NCBI GenBank assembly: GCA_022446815.1
Contig: JAKVCD010000029.1
Coordinates: 1 to 64,000, forward strand
Direction: 5' to 3'
Length of the DNA: 64,000 bases
Origin: Planctomycetota bacterium
Lineage (GTDB): Bacteria > Planctomycetota > UBA1135 > GCA-002686595
The stretch's first letter is position 1. Each line of letters starts with the position of its first letter. The notes under the pieces are model-generated. The model saw nothing but the letters and a program-made list of their open reading frames with translations. It was not told the origin of the DNA and searched no databases. The position numbers were made by a program, and so were the translations under genes. Shown here in pieces: positions 1 to 8,023 of the stretch.

Positions 1-83
1 TTTGTGTTCGGGGGGGGGCGCGGTCTCTCTTTCGCCTCGTGTCTTCCTGTGTCGGCTCCGCATAGACGCGCGCAATAAACATC

Positions 84-112
84 GGGGCCGAGCCGGTTTC
101 AGGCTCGGCCCC
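84..112 (-). terminator. Intrinsic terminator after the DUF2203 gene
   Basis: A perfect 11-bp stem (GGGGCCGAGCC pairing with GGCTCGGCCCC) encloses a 7-nt loop. On the minus strand it is followed by a T-rich stretch (GATGTTTATTG). It lies 28 bp past the stop of the minus-strand gene at 140-496, so it most likely ends that transcript. The first 80 bases of the window hold nothing else I can recognise. Confidence 0.75.
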
Positions 113-139
113 GGCTGAGAGCGAAGACTTGTTCGGATC

Positions 140-496
140 TCAGGCGGCCGGATCTTCGACGATCGCGTGGACGCGAGTGTCGCCGAGGTCCCAGGCGAAG
201 CCGTTCTCAATGGCGCCGTCATCGCCAGGGATGAGCACTCGGAAGGGCCTCTCTCCGTCAAGCGCGCAGCCCAGTCGCTCGAGCTCTCGCTCGGACATCC
301 GTAGCTCGCGGCGGTGGGTCATCAGCTCAGCTTGGAGAGAGGCGAGGCGGGGGTGATCTTTAGCGCGGCGCTTAAAGACACGTGCCGTGTTCTCTAGGCG
401 TAAGATCTCGTCGCGGCGCTCGCGGACCTCACGCTGGATGGAACGCAGGAGGGGGATGAGCTCGTCGGCTCCCTGGTAGCTGTAGGCTTTGTTCAT
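140..496 (-). CDS. DUF2203 family protein
   Basis: A 118-residue soluble protein of unknown function. The N-terminal half is a charged helical region with the pattern ELIPLLRSIQREVRERRDEI, and the C-terminal part (residues about 85-112) has the GDDGAIENGFAWDLGD segment that resembles the conserved 'WRLGE' end of DUF2203 proteins. I chose the ATG at 496 because AAGGA sits 8 nt upstream and the family starts here; the reading frame continues upstream without any signal. It is transcribed away from the pterin synthase gene and has its own terminator. No reaction is known for the family. The coding call is firm, the family call moderately so. Confidence 0.75.
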   Translation of the reverse strand: MNKAYSYQGADELIPLLRSIQREVRERRDEILRLENTARVFKRRAKDHPRLASLQAELMTHRRELRMSERELERLGCALDGERPFRVLIPGDDGAIENGFAWDLGDTRVHAIVEDPAA

Positions 497-619
497 CGTT
501 GTTGTCCTTCGCTGAGAGGCGCTGATTGCACCCACATTGACACTGAGCGGGAAAGGGTGAATCAACCGAAGGAGAGAAGCCCAGATTCCTGTACGGGCGG
601 CTCGGCCCCTGGCTAACAC

Positions 620-631
620 CCCCTTAAGGGG
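620..631. promoter_or_regulatory. 12-bp palindrome between divergent genes
   Basis: CCCCTTAAGGGG is a perfect palindrome in the 258-bp gap between the DUF2203 gene (minus) and the pterin synthase gene (plus). Its place and symmetry suit an operator for a dimeric regulator. This is inference; no regulator is identified. Confidence 0.3.
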
Positions 632-634
632 CGC

Positions 635-719
635 AAGGGCCGTTTCCTTGTGGCCGGATTCCGGCTCTGCCGTTATTGTTTTCGGCCCTTACGGCGTGAA
701 TTTCAGCGTTCTCTCGCTG
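635..719 (+). promoter_or_regulatory. Structured leader before the pterin synthase gene
   Basis: AAGGGCCG at 635-642 pairs with CGGCCCTT at 683-690 around an inner CCGG-ATT-CCGG element, and a second hairpin CAGCG/CGCTG follows at 704-719. The start codon is at 755. The arrangement could be a riboswitch-like or attenuating leader, but it does not match a preQ1 or other riboswitch consensus I know. Confidence 0.25.
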
Positions 720-754
720 TTATCCGCTAAGACTGCAGCAAGCGAGCACACCTC

Positions 755-1201
755 ATGTCATCAGAGTCAAGAGAGCCCAAGACCCGCAGGGTAGAGATCA
801 CCCGCCGTGAGGAGTTCTCCGCCTCTCATCGCCTCCACGACCCCAGCCTGAGCGATGAAGAGAACGTGGCCTTATACGGCCCCTGCAACAACTTTCACGG
901 CCACGGCCACAACTACGCCCTAGAGGTCTGCCTCATCGGCGAGGTGCCGCAGAGCGGTATGGTGATGGACCTCAACGTTCTTCAGGGGATCCTGTGCGAG
1001 GAGATCATCTCAAAGGTCGACCACAAGCACCTCAACCACGACGTGGACTTCCTCCAGGGCCTTGTGACGACAGCTGAAAACCTCGCGATCGCGTTCTTTG
1101 AGCGCCTCGAGCCCCGCATCAACGACCACCCCGGCTGTGAGCTCTCTTGCGTCCGCGTCTACGAGAGCGCAGCCAACTTCGCCGAGTACCGAAAGGTGTA
1201 G
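755..1201 (+). CDS. 6-pyruvoyl-tetrahydropterin synthase family protein (PTPS/QueD)
   Basis: A 148-residue member of the PTPS/QueD family, which acts on 7,8-dihydroneopterin triphosphate in the cytosol to make 6-pyruvoyl-tetrahydropterin or, in QueD, carboxy-tetrahydropterin for queuosine. Zinc-ligand histidines are visible in SASHRL and in HGHGHNY. The segment LYGPCNNFHGHGHNY carries the catalytic cysteine in the spacing typical of tetrahydrobiopterin-type PTPS, and DHKHLN supplies the catalytic Asp-His. Length is normal for a single-domain enzyme. No other queuosine or biopterin gene lies nearby, so the product cannot be chosen from context. The ATG at 755 has no strong Shine-Dalgarno sequence. 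The family call is firm; the subtype leans to PTPS. Confidence 0.9.
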   Translation: MSSESREPKTRRVEITRREEFSASHRLHDPSLSDEENVALYGPCNNFHGHGHNYALEVCLIGEVPQSGMVMDLNVLQGILCEEIISKVDHKHLNHDVDFLQGLVTTAENLAIAFFERLEPRINDHPGCELSCVRVYESAANFAEYRKV

Positions 1202-1359
1202 GCGAGGTCGCATAGGCAGCCCACCTTTGCATGATTATACGAGGGGTTCAAAAGCAGAACTCCTCCACCATGACCTCATGCGTCTTAGGGAGCTTCCGCT
1301 CCGATCCGCGCACGCGCTCTGAGTTCCTAGACCTCGTCAGGAACAAGCTCCGCTGAGCT

Positions 1360-2058
1360 CTACGCCGGCGGCGCGACGTCGAGGTCTGTGACCTCATCGC
1401 CAGCAGCTGCAGCCCCGAAGATCACCTCGGCGACCTCTTCGACCGTGTTCATCGAGGCGCGGTCCCAGTCCCCCTCGACGTCGTCAAAGATTGTGGTGTC
1501 GGTCCCGCCAGGGTAGACGGTGACGACACGCACCCCCTTCTCTGCGAGGTCGAGACGGAGCGCGTCGCCGAAGCCCTTGAGCCCATACTTGCTAGCGCAG
1601 TAGGCCGTGTTGCCAGGGAAGCCTCGCTTCGCTGCACCAGAGGCGACGTTGATGATGACAGGCCGCTCGCCCTCCTCGAGCGCGTTGAGCGACTCCTGGG
1701 TCACGTAGTAGGCCCCAGTGAGGTTCACATCGATCATCTTGCTCCACGCCTTGTGACCCATCTTCTCGAAGGGGATCACATCAAAGACACCAGCGTTGTT
1801 GACCAGCACATCGATAGGACCGCCAGTGAACTCGGTAGCGCGCCAGACTGCGGCCTCAACAGAGCCGAGGTCTGTGACATTCATCTGAGCTGCGAGACCC
1901 TTCCCGCCTGCAGCTTCGATCTCAGCGACGACCTCATCAAGCTCTCCCGAGGTCCTCGCCGCGACCACGACATGAGCGCCCTCTCGGGCGAAGCGAAGGG
2001 CTGCAGCGCGGCCGATACCGCGCCCGCCACCGGTGATGAGGACTCTTTTTGCTGTCAT
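1360..2058 (-). CDS. Short-chain dehydrogenase/reductase
   Basis: A 232-residue classical SDR, an NAD(P)-dependent oxidoreductase of unknown substrate. The Rossmann motif TGGGRGIG lies near residue 10, NNAG near residue 85, the catalytic serine in INVASG and the catalytic pair in YCASK. The ATG at 2058 is preceded by GAGGAGA and begins directly at the first beta strand (MTAKRVLITGGG); the frame extends upstream but only with unlike sequence. It stands alone between two plus-strand genes. The gap 1202-1359 downstream shows nothing recognisable. The substrate cannot be guessed. Confidence 0.92.
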   Translation of the reverse strand: MTAKRVLITGGGRGIGRAAALRFAREGAHVVVAARTSGELDEVVAEIEAAGGKGLAAQMNVTDLGSVEAAVWRATEFTGGPIDVLVNNAGVFDVIPFEKMGHKAWSKMIDVNLTGAYYVTQESLNALEEGERPVIINVASGAAKRGFPGNTAYCASKYGLKGFGDALRLDLAEKGVRVVTVYPGGTDTTIFDDVEGDWDRASMNTVEEVAEVIFGAAAAGDEVTDLDVAPPA

Positions 2059-2171
2059 GGCTCTTGGTCTCCTCTCTGAGGTTGCCGCCATCCTACAGAT
2101 GCCTCCCCCTATCCCCACAGAGCAAGGCGCTGAACTTCGCCGATGGTCGAGGACGCGGGGCCCCAGGTCGG

Positions 2172-2177
2172 TAGAAT
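2172..2177 (+). promoter_or_regulatory. TAGAAT -10-like box 7 nt before a start codon
   Basis: TAGAAT ends 7 nt before the ATG at 2185, with no Shine-Dalgarno sequence between. A transcript started from it would be leaderless or nearly so. No convincing -35 box is visible. The same arrangement recurs at 42314, 44741, 55518 and 56908. Confidence 0.35.
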
Positions 2178-2184
2178 CCCCGCC

Positions 2185-2943
2185 ATGTCCTGGACTGACC
2201 TAGGCGCACAGTTTTGCTTCGTGCTCGGCTTCGGCGTGCTCTTTGCGCTGGCCTTCGTGCATCCGGCCCCCGTCGGCAAGCCCTTCTATCGGATGATGGC
2301 GGGGACCGCCGCGCTCTCGCTCGGGGTCGGCACCTCGCTACCCCCACTTGCTGAGACCCGCCCTTGGGGTGACCCAGACCTGATCCTAGGTTGGGTCTCG
2401 ACCGCAGCAGCGCTCTCCTGCATGCGGCAGCCGCTCAGAAAGTCCTGGTGGGTCGGGCTCATCGCAGCCCTCGCCGCCGCCGGATATGCGACCAGCCTCA
2501 CGGTCCCAGTCGGCGTCCTGCAGGCAACGGCCCTGACGACCGGGGTCGTCGCTGGGTCGGTTGGGCTCGCGATGGTCCTCGGGCACTGGTACCTCACCGT
2601 TCCGAAGCTCAAGGTCGAGCACCTCATCCGACTCAACAAGGTCTGCAAGTGGTGCATGGCTGCTTCTCTCGTGCTAGTAGCGCTCACCTGCCTCGTCTAC
2701 AAAGAGCAGATCATCGCTGCAGACGCGCGGCCGCTGTTCGGTCCTTGGGGTTGGTTCTTTCTTGGCACCCGGCTCACAGTAGGGCTCGTCCTCCCGATGG
2801 TGTTCGCCTATATGGTGGACGGGTCCTTAAAGCTCGGTAACACCCGCTCCGCCACGGGGATCCTCTACGCCTCTACGGTCCTCGTCCTGATCGGCGCGGC
2901 GATCTCTATCTCTCTACAGCAGTCTTACGGGGTCCCACTGTGA
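2185..2943 (+). CDS. Polytopic membrane protein of unknown function
   Basis: A 252-residue integral membrane protein with about seven or eight hydrophobic segments and no soluble domain. I do not recognise the family with certainty. A conserved-looking loop is GHWYLTVPKLKVEHLIRLNK near residue 135, followed by a further membrane segment with two cysteines (VCKWC). The ATG at 2185 was preferred over 2143 because the first membrane segment starts right after it and a -10-like TAGAAT lies 7 nt upstream. The zinc-ribbon membrane gene follows 13 bp later, so the two are probably co-transcribed and may act together in the inner membrane. Confidence 0.7.
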   Translation: MSWTDLGAQFCFVLGFGVLFALAFVHPAPVGKPFYRMMAGTAALSLGVGTSLPPLAETRPWGDPDLILGWVSTAAALSCMRQPLRKSWWVGLIAALAAAGYATSLTVPVGVLQATALTTGVVAGSVGLAMVLGHWYLTVPKLKVEHLIRLNKVCKWCMAASLVLVALTCLVYKEQIIAADARPLFGPWGWFFLGTRLTVGLVLPMVFAYMVDGSLKLGNTRSATGILYASTVLVLIGAAISISLQQSYGVPL

Positions 2944-2956
2944 CCTCTCTCCTCTG

Positions 2957-3505
2957 ATGAGCGCCCCCCAGGAATCTACGACGCCGACGAGCACCAAGAA
3001 GCTCTCGGTCCGCATCGCCTGCGAGTGCGGCTACTTCACACAGACGAAGGTCCTCCCTGGCGAGACCACCGCTAGGACTCTCCCTTGCGAGCACTGCGGC
3101 GCTGAGCTCACCCTCAGCGGGCTCGAGGCAGAGACTCCTGCCATCGACGGATCCGGGGGCATCTGGTCGTGCGCCGTCTGTGGGCACCCTGAGCTCTTCA
3201 CGCGTCGAGACCTGCCTCAGAAGATCGGCGTCAGCGTCGTCATCATCGCGGCGATCCTCGCCCCGTGGACCAACTATCTCAGCCTCGTCGCCGCGGCGCT
3301 CATTGACTGCGCGCTGTACTTCCTCATGCCTAGCGTCGCCACATGCTACGTCTGTCTCTCAGAGCACCGCGGGTATGGGCCAGCGCCCACCCACCCGCGA
3401 TACGACCCTGAGATCGCAGACCGCGTCCGCTTCGGCGACAAAGCCGTCATGGGAGTGCCGATGCGTGAAGGCGGGACGGCGAACGCGCCTGAGCCCCACC
3501 ACTGA
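2957..3505 (+). CDS. Zinc-ribbon protein with membrane hairpin, unknown function
   Basis: A 182-residue protein with four cysteine pairs: C22/C24, C44/C47, C72/C75 and C130/C133. The first two pairs could form one zinc ribbon; the third and fourth flank a hydrophobic hairpin at about residues 90-128. This pattern (CxxC-HPELF-membrane-CxxC) resembles uncharacterised proteins I know from planctomycetes and deltaproteobacteria. It follows the polytopic membrane protein by 13 bp and ends 13 bp before a convergent porin-like gene. The last 50 residues are charged and probably disordered. No function can be assigned. Confidence 0.75.
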   Translation: MSAPQESTTPTSTKKLSVRIACECGYFTQTKVLPGETTARTLPCEHCGAELTLSGLEAETPAIDGSGGIWSCAVCGHPELFTRRDLPQKIGVSVVIIAAILAPWTNYLSLVAAALIDCALYFLMPSVATCYVCLSEHRGYGPAPTHPRYDPEIADRVRFGDKAVMGVPMREGGTANAPEPHH

Positions 3506-3518
3506 GCGCGCCTCAGGT

Positions 3519-4649
3519 TCAGAAGCTGAGCGACATCCCGACACCCCACCAGGTGATGTCGTCAGAGTCGTCGAAGCCGTCCCGGCTCTCCTTGAGCTGG
3601 CCGAGGTGAAACTTCATGTCGTGCTCGTGGACGTAGTAGTTGAGACCTACGTAGAGGTTCTTGCGGTCGTAGTCCGCATCAGCGGGGTCGCCGGTGTTCG
3701 TAAAGCCCGCGCCGCGGACGTCGTCGAAGTCTTCCCAGCGGACCGCGAGCTCCACCAGATCAGGGATGAACATGTATGAGCCTGTGAGGCTGACCGGGTG
3801 CGTACCGCCGCGCCGTTCGCCCCAGATAAAGCTCCCCGGGTCCGGAGACCAGGGCCCGACACCTGCCTCGCTGTCATAGTCATTACCGTAGCCGAGCCAC
3901 TCCATAGACAAGCTGTAGCGGCCGCCCACATAGTGAAGCTCAAGCGCGCGCGCGATCCCGCAGCCGAGTGCATCCTCATTCGAGACCGCAGCGGCACCCC
4001 AAAAGCGCGACTTGAAATCTGAGCGGAGCGCACCCTCCCAAGGGAGCGCTCCAAGGCCAGTAAAGTCATAGGTGAAGCGGAGGGTGGCGAGGTGCTCTGA
4101 AGGGTCCAAGACCCCGTCCTGCACCGCTGCGGCCCAACCCAAATCCCCGTATGTCCCCTCTGCGCTGATGCCAGGTGAACGCACGCTGTAGAAGAGGCCG
4201 TTGCGAGTGCGCGCAGGGAAGAGCAAGCGGTCGCCATCGAGCAGACCGCTCGTGAGGAAGGGAGCGCGGAATCGCCCCATGGTCACCTTCGCGTCGATGT
4301 CATCGTCAAAGGCGGAGTCGTGTGAGATCCAAGCGTCCTGCAAGCTGAGCTGGGAGTTCAGCGCGTCGACGTCGACCCTCCAAGAGAAGTCCCTGATCCC
4401 GCCCCTCATCCGCAGGCGCGCGTGATCAATGTCGGTCCCTTGCTCGGAGTTCGTGACTGGTGATCCATCTGTAGCGTCCAAGCGCGTCGCGCGCAGGAAG
4501 CCATCGATCTCGACGCTCCCAGCGTCATCGTTGGACATCAGCGAGAGCGCTCTAGAGAGCTCCTCCGGGGTCAGCTGCTCAGGTCCGGAGGGGAGCTCAG
4601 CGGCGGGCGGGAAAGTCAGGATGAGTGCGCAGGTCCAGGAGAGTGTCAT
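3519..4649 (-). CDS. Outer-membrane beta-barrel, porin-like (paralogue 1)
   Basis: A 376-residue outer-membrane barrel. It has a short signal-like N-terminus (hydrophobic to about residue 17), alternating beta-strand patterns throughout, and a C-terminal phenylalanine (GVGMSLSF) as used for insertion by the Bam machinery. The segment MGRFRAPFLTSGLLDGDRLLF resembles the 'FK.PFG...E...D.L.F' strand of phosphate-selective-porin-like barrels. It is the last and largest of five minus-strand paralogues (3519-8860). Substrate is unknown. The ATG at 4649 lacks a clear Shine-Dalgarno sequence. The barrel call is firm, the porin call moderate. Confidence 0.75.
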   Translation of the reverse strand: MTLSWTCALILTFPPAAELPSGPEQLTPEELSRALSLMSNDDAGSVEIDGFLRATRLDATDGSPVTNSEQGTDIDHARLRMRGGIRDFSWRVDVDALNSQLSLQDAWISHDSAFDDDIDAKVTMGRFRAPFLTSGLLDGDRLLFPARTRNGLFYSVRSPGISAEGTYGDLGWAAAVQDGVLDPSEHLATLRFTYDFTGLGALPWEGALRSDFKSRFWGAAAVSNEDALGCGIARALELHYVGGRYSLSMEWLGYGNDYDSEAGVGPWSPDPGSFIWGERRGGTHPVSLTGSYMFIPDLVELAVRWEDFDDVRGAGFTNTGDPADADYDRKNLYVGLNYYVHEHDMKFHLGQLKESRDGFDDSDDITWWGVGMSLSF

Positions 4650-4730
4650 GATCGCAGCGGGTGAGGGCTCGTGAGGTGCCTGGAGGTCTTGAGAGGTAGC
4701 TTCATCTGTATGGGGAGTGAAGCGAGTCTG

Positions 4731-5639
4731 TCAGAAAGAGAAGGTGACGCCTGCTTGAAGGAGGGTGCTCGAATCTGCGGCGCCCTCCTCATCTACGCGT
4801 CCTAGCTCAACGCACCAGCGCGAAGAGCGGGTCTGTTGATAGCGGGTCACGGCGAGCGTGACCCGCTCTTGGAGCTCATCGTCTTCGAGGCGGACGCCTG
4901 CCTCTACCCTCGGCGCGACCATGCATGTCATGGACGCGCTCCACGGGCTAGAGTCTCCAACGCTCGCGTCGTTATCGAGGATCTCGAAGGCAGCTGACAT
5001 GTCCGCGTAGGTCCAGAAGGCCTCAAAAGCCGCCCTGCGGCCTCCGACGAAGCTGCTGTCATCCTGGAATGCGCCCGCGACGGTCAAGGTGGGCGTCTCT
5101 GGGGCGCCCCAGGCCCCCTCTGTGGTCTCTACGACGCCGCCACCGATGAGGTGGACAGCCACGCGAGCAGTGCTCGTGAGCCCTTCAGCGCCGCCGTTGG
5201 AGCCGTCTTGCACAGAGAGCCACCAGTCCAAGCGCTGCCCACGGCCTGAGAGCTGGACGCCATCCATCCAGCCGGAGGTCTCCCCGACGAGGCTTCGATC
5301 CAGGAAGACCAGGCGCTCGCGTTCGATCAAACGACTGCGCGTCAGCGGTGTCTCGAACCGCCCGAAGAGCGCCCTGAACCCTCCGATGTCCGCGCCTAGA
5401 TGCGCGTCGAGGAAGTCAGGAGCGTCACCTGCGGTCTCGAGCTCCAATTGAACGAAGGCGTCCCTTGTAGGGACGAAGAGACGCACTCGTGCTGCATCAA
5501 GCGAGAGCGGGTCCGCGCTGTCCTGTGTACCAATGCGCGCACCGAAGAAACCCGAGAGCGCGGGCTCGTCGCCCACGCCGCCAGTCACTGGCTGAGCTAC
5601 GCCGACGAGGGCTAAGGAGAGGAGCGCGGTGCTGATCAT
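4731..5639 (-). CDS. Outer-membrane beta-barrel, porin-like (paralogue 2)
   Basis: A 302-residue secreted barrel. The signal peptide is residues 1 to about 20 (MISTALLSLALVGVAQPVTG), which fixes the start at 5639; the longer frame upstream is not protein-like. The segment FGRFETPLTRSRLIERERLVFLDRS is the same strand-turn-strand signature seen in the other four paralogues, and the protein ends in TFSF. It probably sits in the outer membrane as a small porin. It is separated from paralogue 1 by 81 bp and from paralogue 3 by 67 bp, so the group may form one transcript broken by partial terminators. Confidence 0.75.
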   Translation of the reverse strand: MISTALLSLALVGVAQPVTGGVGDEPALSGFFGARIGTQDSADPLSLDAARVRLFVPTRDAFVQLELETAGDAPDFLDAHLGADIGGFRALFGRFETPLTRSRLIERERLVFLDRSLVGETSGWMDGVQLSGRGQRLDWWLSVQDGSNGGAEGLTSTARVAVHLIGGGVVETTEGAWGAPETPTLTVAGAFQDDSSFVGGRRAAFEAFWTYADMSAAFEILDNDASVGDSSPWSASMTCMVAPRVEAGVRLEDDELQERVTLAVTRYQQTRSSRWCVELGRVDEEGAADSSTLLQAGVTFSF

Positions 5640-5706
5640 GGTGAGGTGTGAGACTGTGTGGCAGCCAGACCCCGTCGCTGCGCGCGCGGCCGGCAGCTCA
5701 CGCGAC

Positions 5707-6663
5707 CTAGAAGCTGACGAGGAAGCCAGCGGAGATCCGCTGATCTTCAGAGCCGTCCGCGTCGTAGTCGTCACCGTCGTCGAACTGCAAGGTCCACTTG
5801 CAGTTATGCCCAGAGACATAACGGCTCACTGCGATGCTCGTCGCGGAGTCTGCCCCGTCATCGGGGTCCTCTGTACGGAGTCCGACCTCGTACTGGGTGC
5901 TGATCGCGTAGGTCGCAGCGAGGGTCACGGGGCTGCCAGTCTCTGCGTCAACGAGCTCGAGGTGCGCCCAGAAGGGGCCATTAGCCCACGTGCCCTCGAT
6001 GTAAGTCGTGTCTCCGCTACTACCGCTGTCTAGGGCGACCGCGAGAGAGAGGTTGGTCGTGCCGAGGGAGTCATATGAGCCTTCGCAGTCCCGATGCGCA
6101 GAGCCCATCACGTCGAAGGTCACGCGCGCGTGAAAGTCTTCGTCATCGTCGTTCGGATCTGCAGGAAGGCCCTCGTCGTCCATCACGGCGAGCGCCCAGC
6201 CGAAGCTGTCGAAGGTCCCGGAGGCCATGAGGCCCGTCTGCCGCAGGCCTCCCCCCCCGAAGCCGGTGCGATCCATGAAGAACTGATGCGACTCGGTCAC
6301 GAGGTGGCTCGAGGTCGTGGGGGCGCGGAACTGCCCAAAGGTCCAACCGACGCCCGCGTAGCTCGCGGTAGCGTAGGCGTCACGGAGTCCGACGCTGCTC
6401 GTGGGGTCGTCGTAATCGACCGAGATTACGTAGCCATAGTCGTTGAACTCCCCTCCGACTTGGACGCGGTTCCTGCCGACAGCGAAGTTACCTGCGAAGT
6501 CGTTGTATGAGGCCTCTAGCCAACCATCGATCGTGGGGCCCTCTGCGGGACGCGTGAGCGCCATGAGGGAGACCGGGTCAGGCTCGGCCGCAGCAGCGAC
6601 GGCGGAGGCAGTAACGCTGATGAGAGGGAGCAGAGAGAGCGCGGAGAGTGTCGGGTGAGTCAT
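5707..6663 (-). CDS. Outer-membrane beta-barrel, porin-like (paralogue 3)
   Basis: A 318-residue secreted barrel. Residues 1-24 form a clear signal peptide ending in AVAAAAE. GQFRAPTTSSHLVTESHQFFMDRT is the shared signature; the last residues LVSF carry the terminal aromatic. Loops are rich in Asp (DDGADS, FDDGDDYDADG), which could bind cations, though this is inference. The ATG at 6663 was chosen for the signal peptide. A hairpin GAGGGG/CCCCTC at 6697-6715 lies in its leader. It is closest in pattern to paralogues 4 and 5. Confidence 0.78.
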   Translation of the reverse strand: MTHPTLSALSLLPLISVTASAVAAAAEPDPVSLMALTRPAEGPTIDGWLEASYNDFAGNFAVGRNRVQVGGEFNDYGYVISVDYDDPTSSVGLRDAYATASYAGVGWTFGQFRAPTTSSHLVTESHQFFMDRTGFGGGGLRQTGLMASGTFDSFGWALAVMDDEGLPADPNDDDEDFHARVTFDVMGSAHRDCEGSYDSLGTTNLSLAVALDSGSSGDTTYIEGTWANGPFWAHLELVDAETGSPVTLAATYAISTQYEVGLRTEDPDDGADSATSIAVSRYVSGHNCKWTLQFDDGDDYDADGSEDQRISAGFLVSF

Positions 6664-6795
6664 GGTGGGTATGTCGCTCGGGACGGCGGTGCAACGGAGG
6701 GGATGCGAGCCCCTCAAGTGCGGATGATGCGCCTTATGCGGCCCTAAATGAAGGATCTTGAGAGGGAATCTCTGAGATGCACGCTCCTAGTACTC

Positions 6796-6836
6796 CGAAA
6801 AAAGAACGGAGCCCGACGCAAAGCGCCGGGCTCCGT
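6796..6836 (-). terminator. Intrinsic terminator after paralogue 4
   Basis: A 10-bp stem (ACGGAGCCCG with CGGGCTCCGT) closes on an 11-nt loop. On the minus strand it runs straight into TTCTTTTTTCGG. It lies 48 bp after the stop of the gene at 6885-7754. This is the clearest rho-independent terminator in the window. Confidence 0.88.
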
Positions 6837-6884
6837 AAGTGCTCTCTCCCTTTGCTTACGCAGAGGGAAATCTTTGGTAGTCGT

Positions 6885-7754
6885 TTAGAAGCCGACGATG
6901 CAGCCGACCATCAGGTCCTGGTCGTCGTTCTGCTGGAAAGTCCAACGTGCGCCGTCACAGTTCCAGGTCAGAGCGGCATCCATCGTGGTGTCGTTGCCGT
7001 CATCGTGATCGGTGTGACGGAGGCCGAGGGTGATGTCATCGTTGATGTCATAGGCCGCGACGTAGACCGCGGCGCTGTCGCCACCGCCGGAGTCATCGTC
7101 ACCCATAGTCGCCGAGAGGCTGAAGGGACCATTCGAGAGGTGCGCCTCGACCCAATCGCCGATAGCGGTGGTCTCACCCACAGAGTAGGCGAGAGAGAGG
7201 TTCATGCCGTCTCCGCTCAAGACGTCGTAGGTGAAGCGACCGGTGAAGTTCTGATCGCTCCCGAGGTGGATGTTCCAGCCGACGCCGCCTGAGTTGCCTG
7301 TCGCCATGATACCGGTCGTGCGGCCGCCGCCGACCTCAGCTCCTCTCGCGCCGAGGGCGCTGCGATCCATGAAGTGCATCTCGCCCTCGTTCTCGAGGTG
7401 GTTCGTGGTCGTGGGACGACGGAAGACCCCCATGGTCCAGTCCATGCTGCCCTTGCTGAAGGTGATATAAGCGTCATCACCCTCGGAGGCCTCGTCATCT
7501 AGGCTGACGTGATAGCCGAAGCCACCGCCAGAGCCTGATGCTGTGATACGGGAGCGGCCGGTGCCCCAGACCTCTGCCTCGGTGTCGTAGGTGGCCTCGA
7601 GGTATCCCCCTATGCTGAGGCCGTCGCCAAAGTTCAGGGAGGAGGAGAGCTTACTGAGTTCGCTGTCCAGCCCAGACCAGTCGGGGCCTTCGTTTGCGCT
7701 TGCAGTGCCCGCCGCCACGGAAGCGACGAGGACAGAGAGAACGAGCGTTTTCAT
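6885..7754 (-). CDS. Outer-membrane beta-barrel, porin-like (paralogue 4)
   Basis: A 289-residue secreted barrel with signal peptide MKTLVLSVLVASVAAGTASA. The segment GYLEATYDTEAEVWGTGRSR and the signature MGVFRRPTTTNHLENEGEMHFMDRS are nearly the same as in paralogue 5, so the two are a recent tandem duplication. It ends in IVGF. A pair of cysteines near the end (WNCDGARW and VGCIVGF) could form a disulfide. It has its own leader hairpin and terminator and is therefore likely to be transcribed by itself and strongly. Function is probably that of a small, abundant outer-membrane channel. Confidence 0.8.
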   Translation of the reverse strand: MKTLVLSVLVASVAAGTASANEGPDWSGLDSELSKLSSSLNFGDGLSIGGYLEATYDTEAEVWGTGRSRITASGSGGGFGYHVSLDDEASEGDDAYITFSKGSMDWTMGVFRRPTTTNHLENEGEMHFMDRSALGARGAEVGGGRTTGIMATGNSGGVGWNIHLGSDQNFTGRFTYDVLSGDGMNLSLAYSVGETTAIGDWVEAHLSNGPFSLSATMGDDDSGGGDSAAVYVAAYDINDDITLGLRHTDHDDGNDTTMDAALTWNCDGARWTFQQNDDQDLMVGCIVGF

Positions 7755-7810
7755 GTTCGTATGTGTGACTCCAGAGAGAGTTCAGAGAGGGTGGGAAAGG
7801 GTGCCTTTCA

Positions 7811-7830
7811 GCGCGGGAATCATGCCGCGC
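7811..7830 (-). promoter_or_regulatory. Conserved leader hairpin before paralogue 4
   Basis: GCGCGG and CCGCGC enclose the loop GAATCATG, 56 nt upstream of the ATG at 7754. The same stem with the loop ATCATG lies 59 nt upstream of paralogue 5 (8920-8937). Equal position and sequence suggest a shared mRNA stability element or operator. Confidence 0.45.
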
Positions 7831-7942
7831 GAACCATCCTGAAGGAAGGTTGAGCAGACAGATTCCGCTCGTAATCGGCCCTGAGGGCATGCGAGCGCGA
7901 TTTTTTTGTGGGTGTGCATGCCCCTCACCTCAGCTACGAAAG

Positions 7943-8010
7943 AGCGGGGCCCGGCGACGCGCGCCGAGCCCCGCTTGTGCTCGATCCTCTGACGACGCGC
8001 GCCAGAGGAT
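7943..8010 (-). terminator. Double hairpin terminator after paralogue 5
   Basis: Reading the minus strand after the stop at 8024, ATCCTCTG/CAGAGGAT (8010-7984) is followed by a long hairpin, AGCGGGGC-C-CGGCG with CGCCG-A-GCCCCGCT (7975-7943), and then CTTTCGT. Both loops hold the same GCGCGCGTCG. The second hairpin is very stable but its T-tract is short. Confidence 0.65.
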
Positions 8011-8023
8011 TTCTTAGGTGGGC

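Noticed and set aside
635..690. preQ1 riboswitch before the PTPS/QueD gene
   Set aside because: The hairpin has no preQ1-I or preQ1-II core that I can recognise, and the protein's cysteine motif favours PTPS over QueD.
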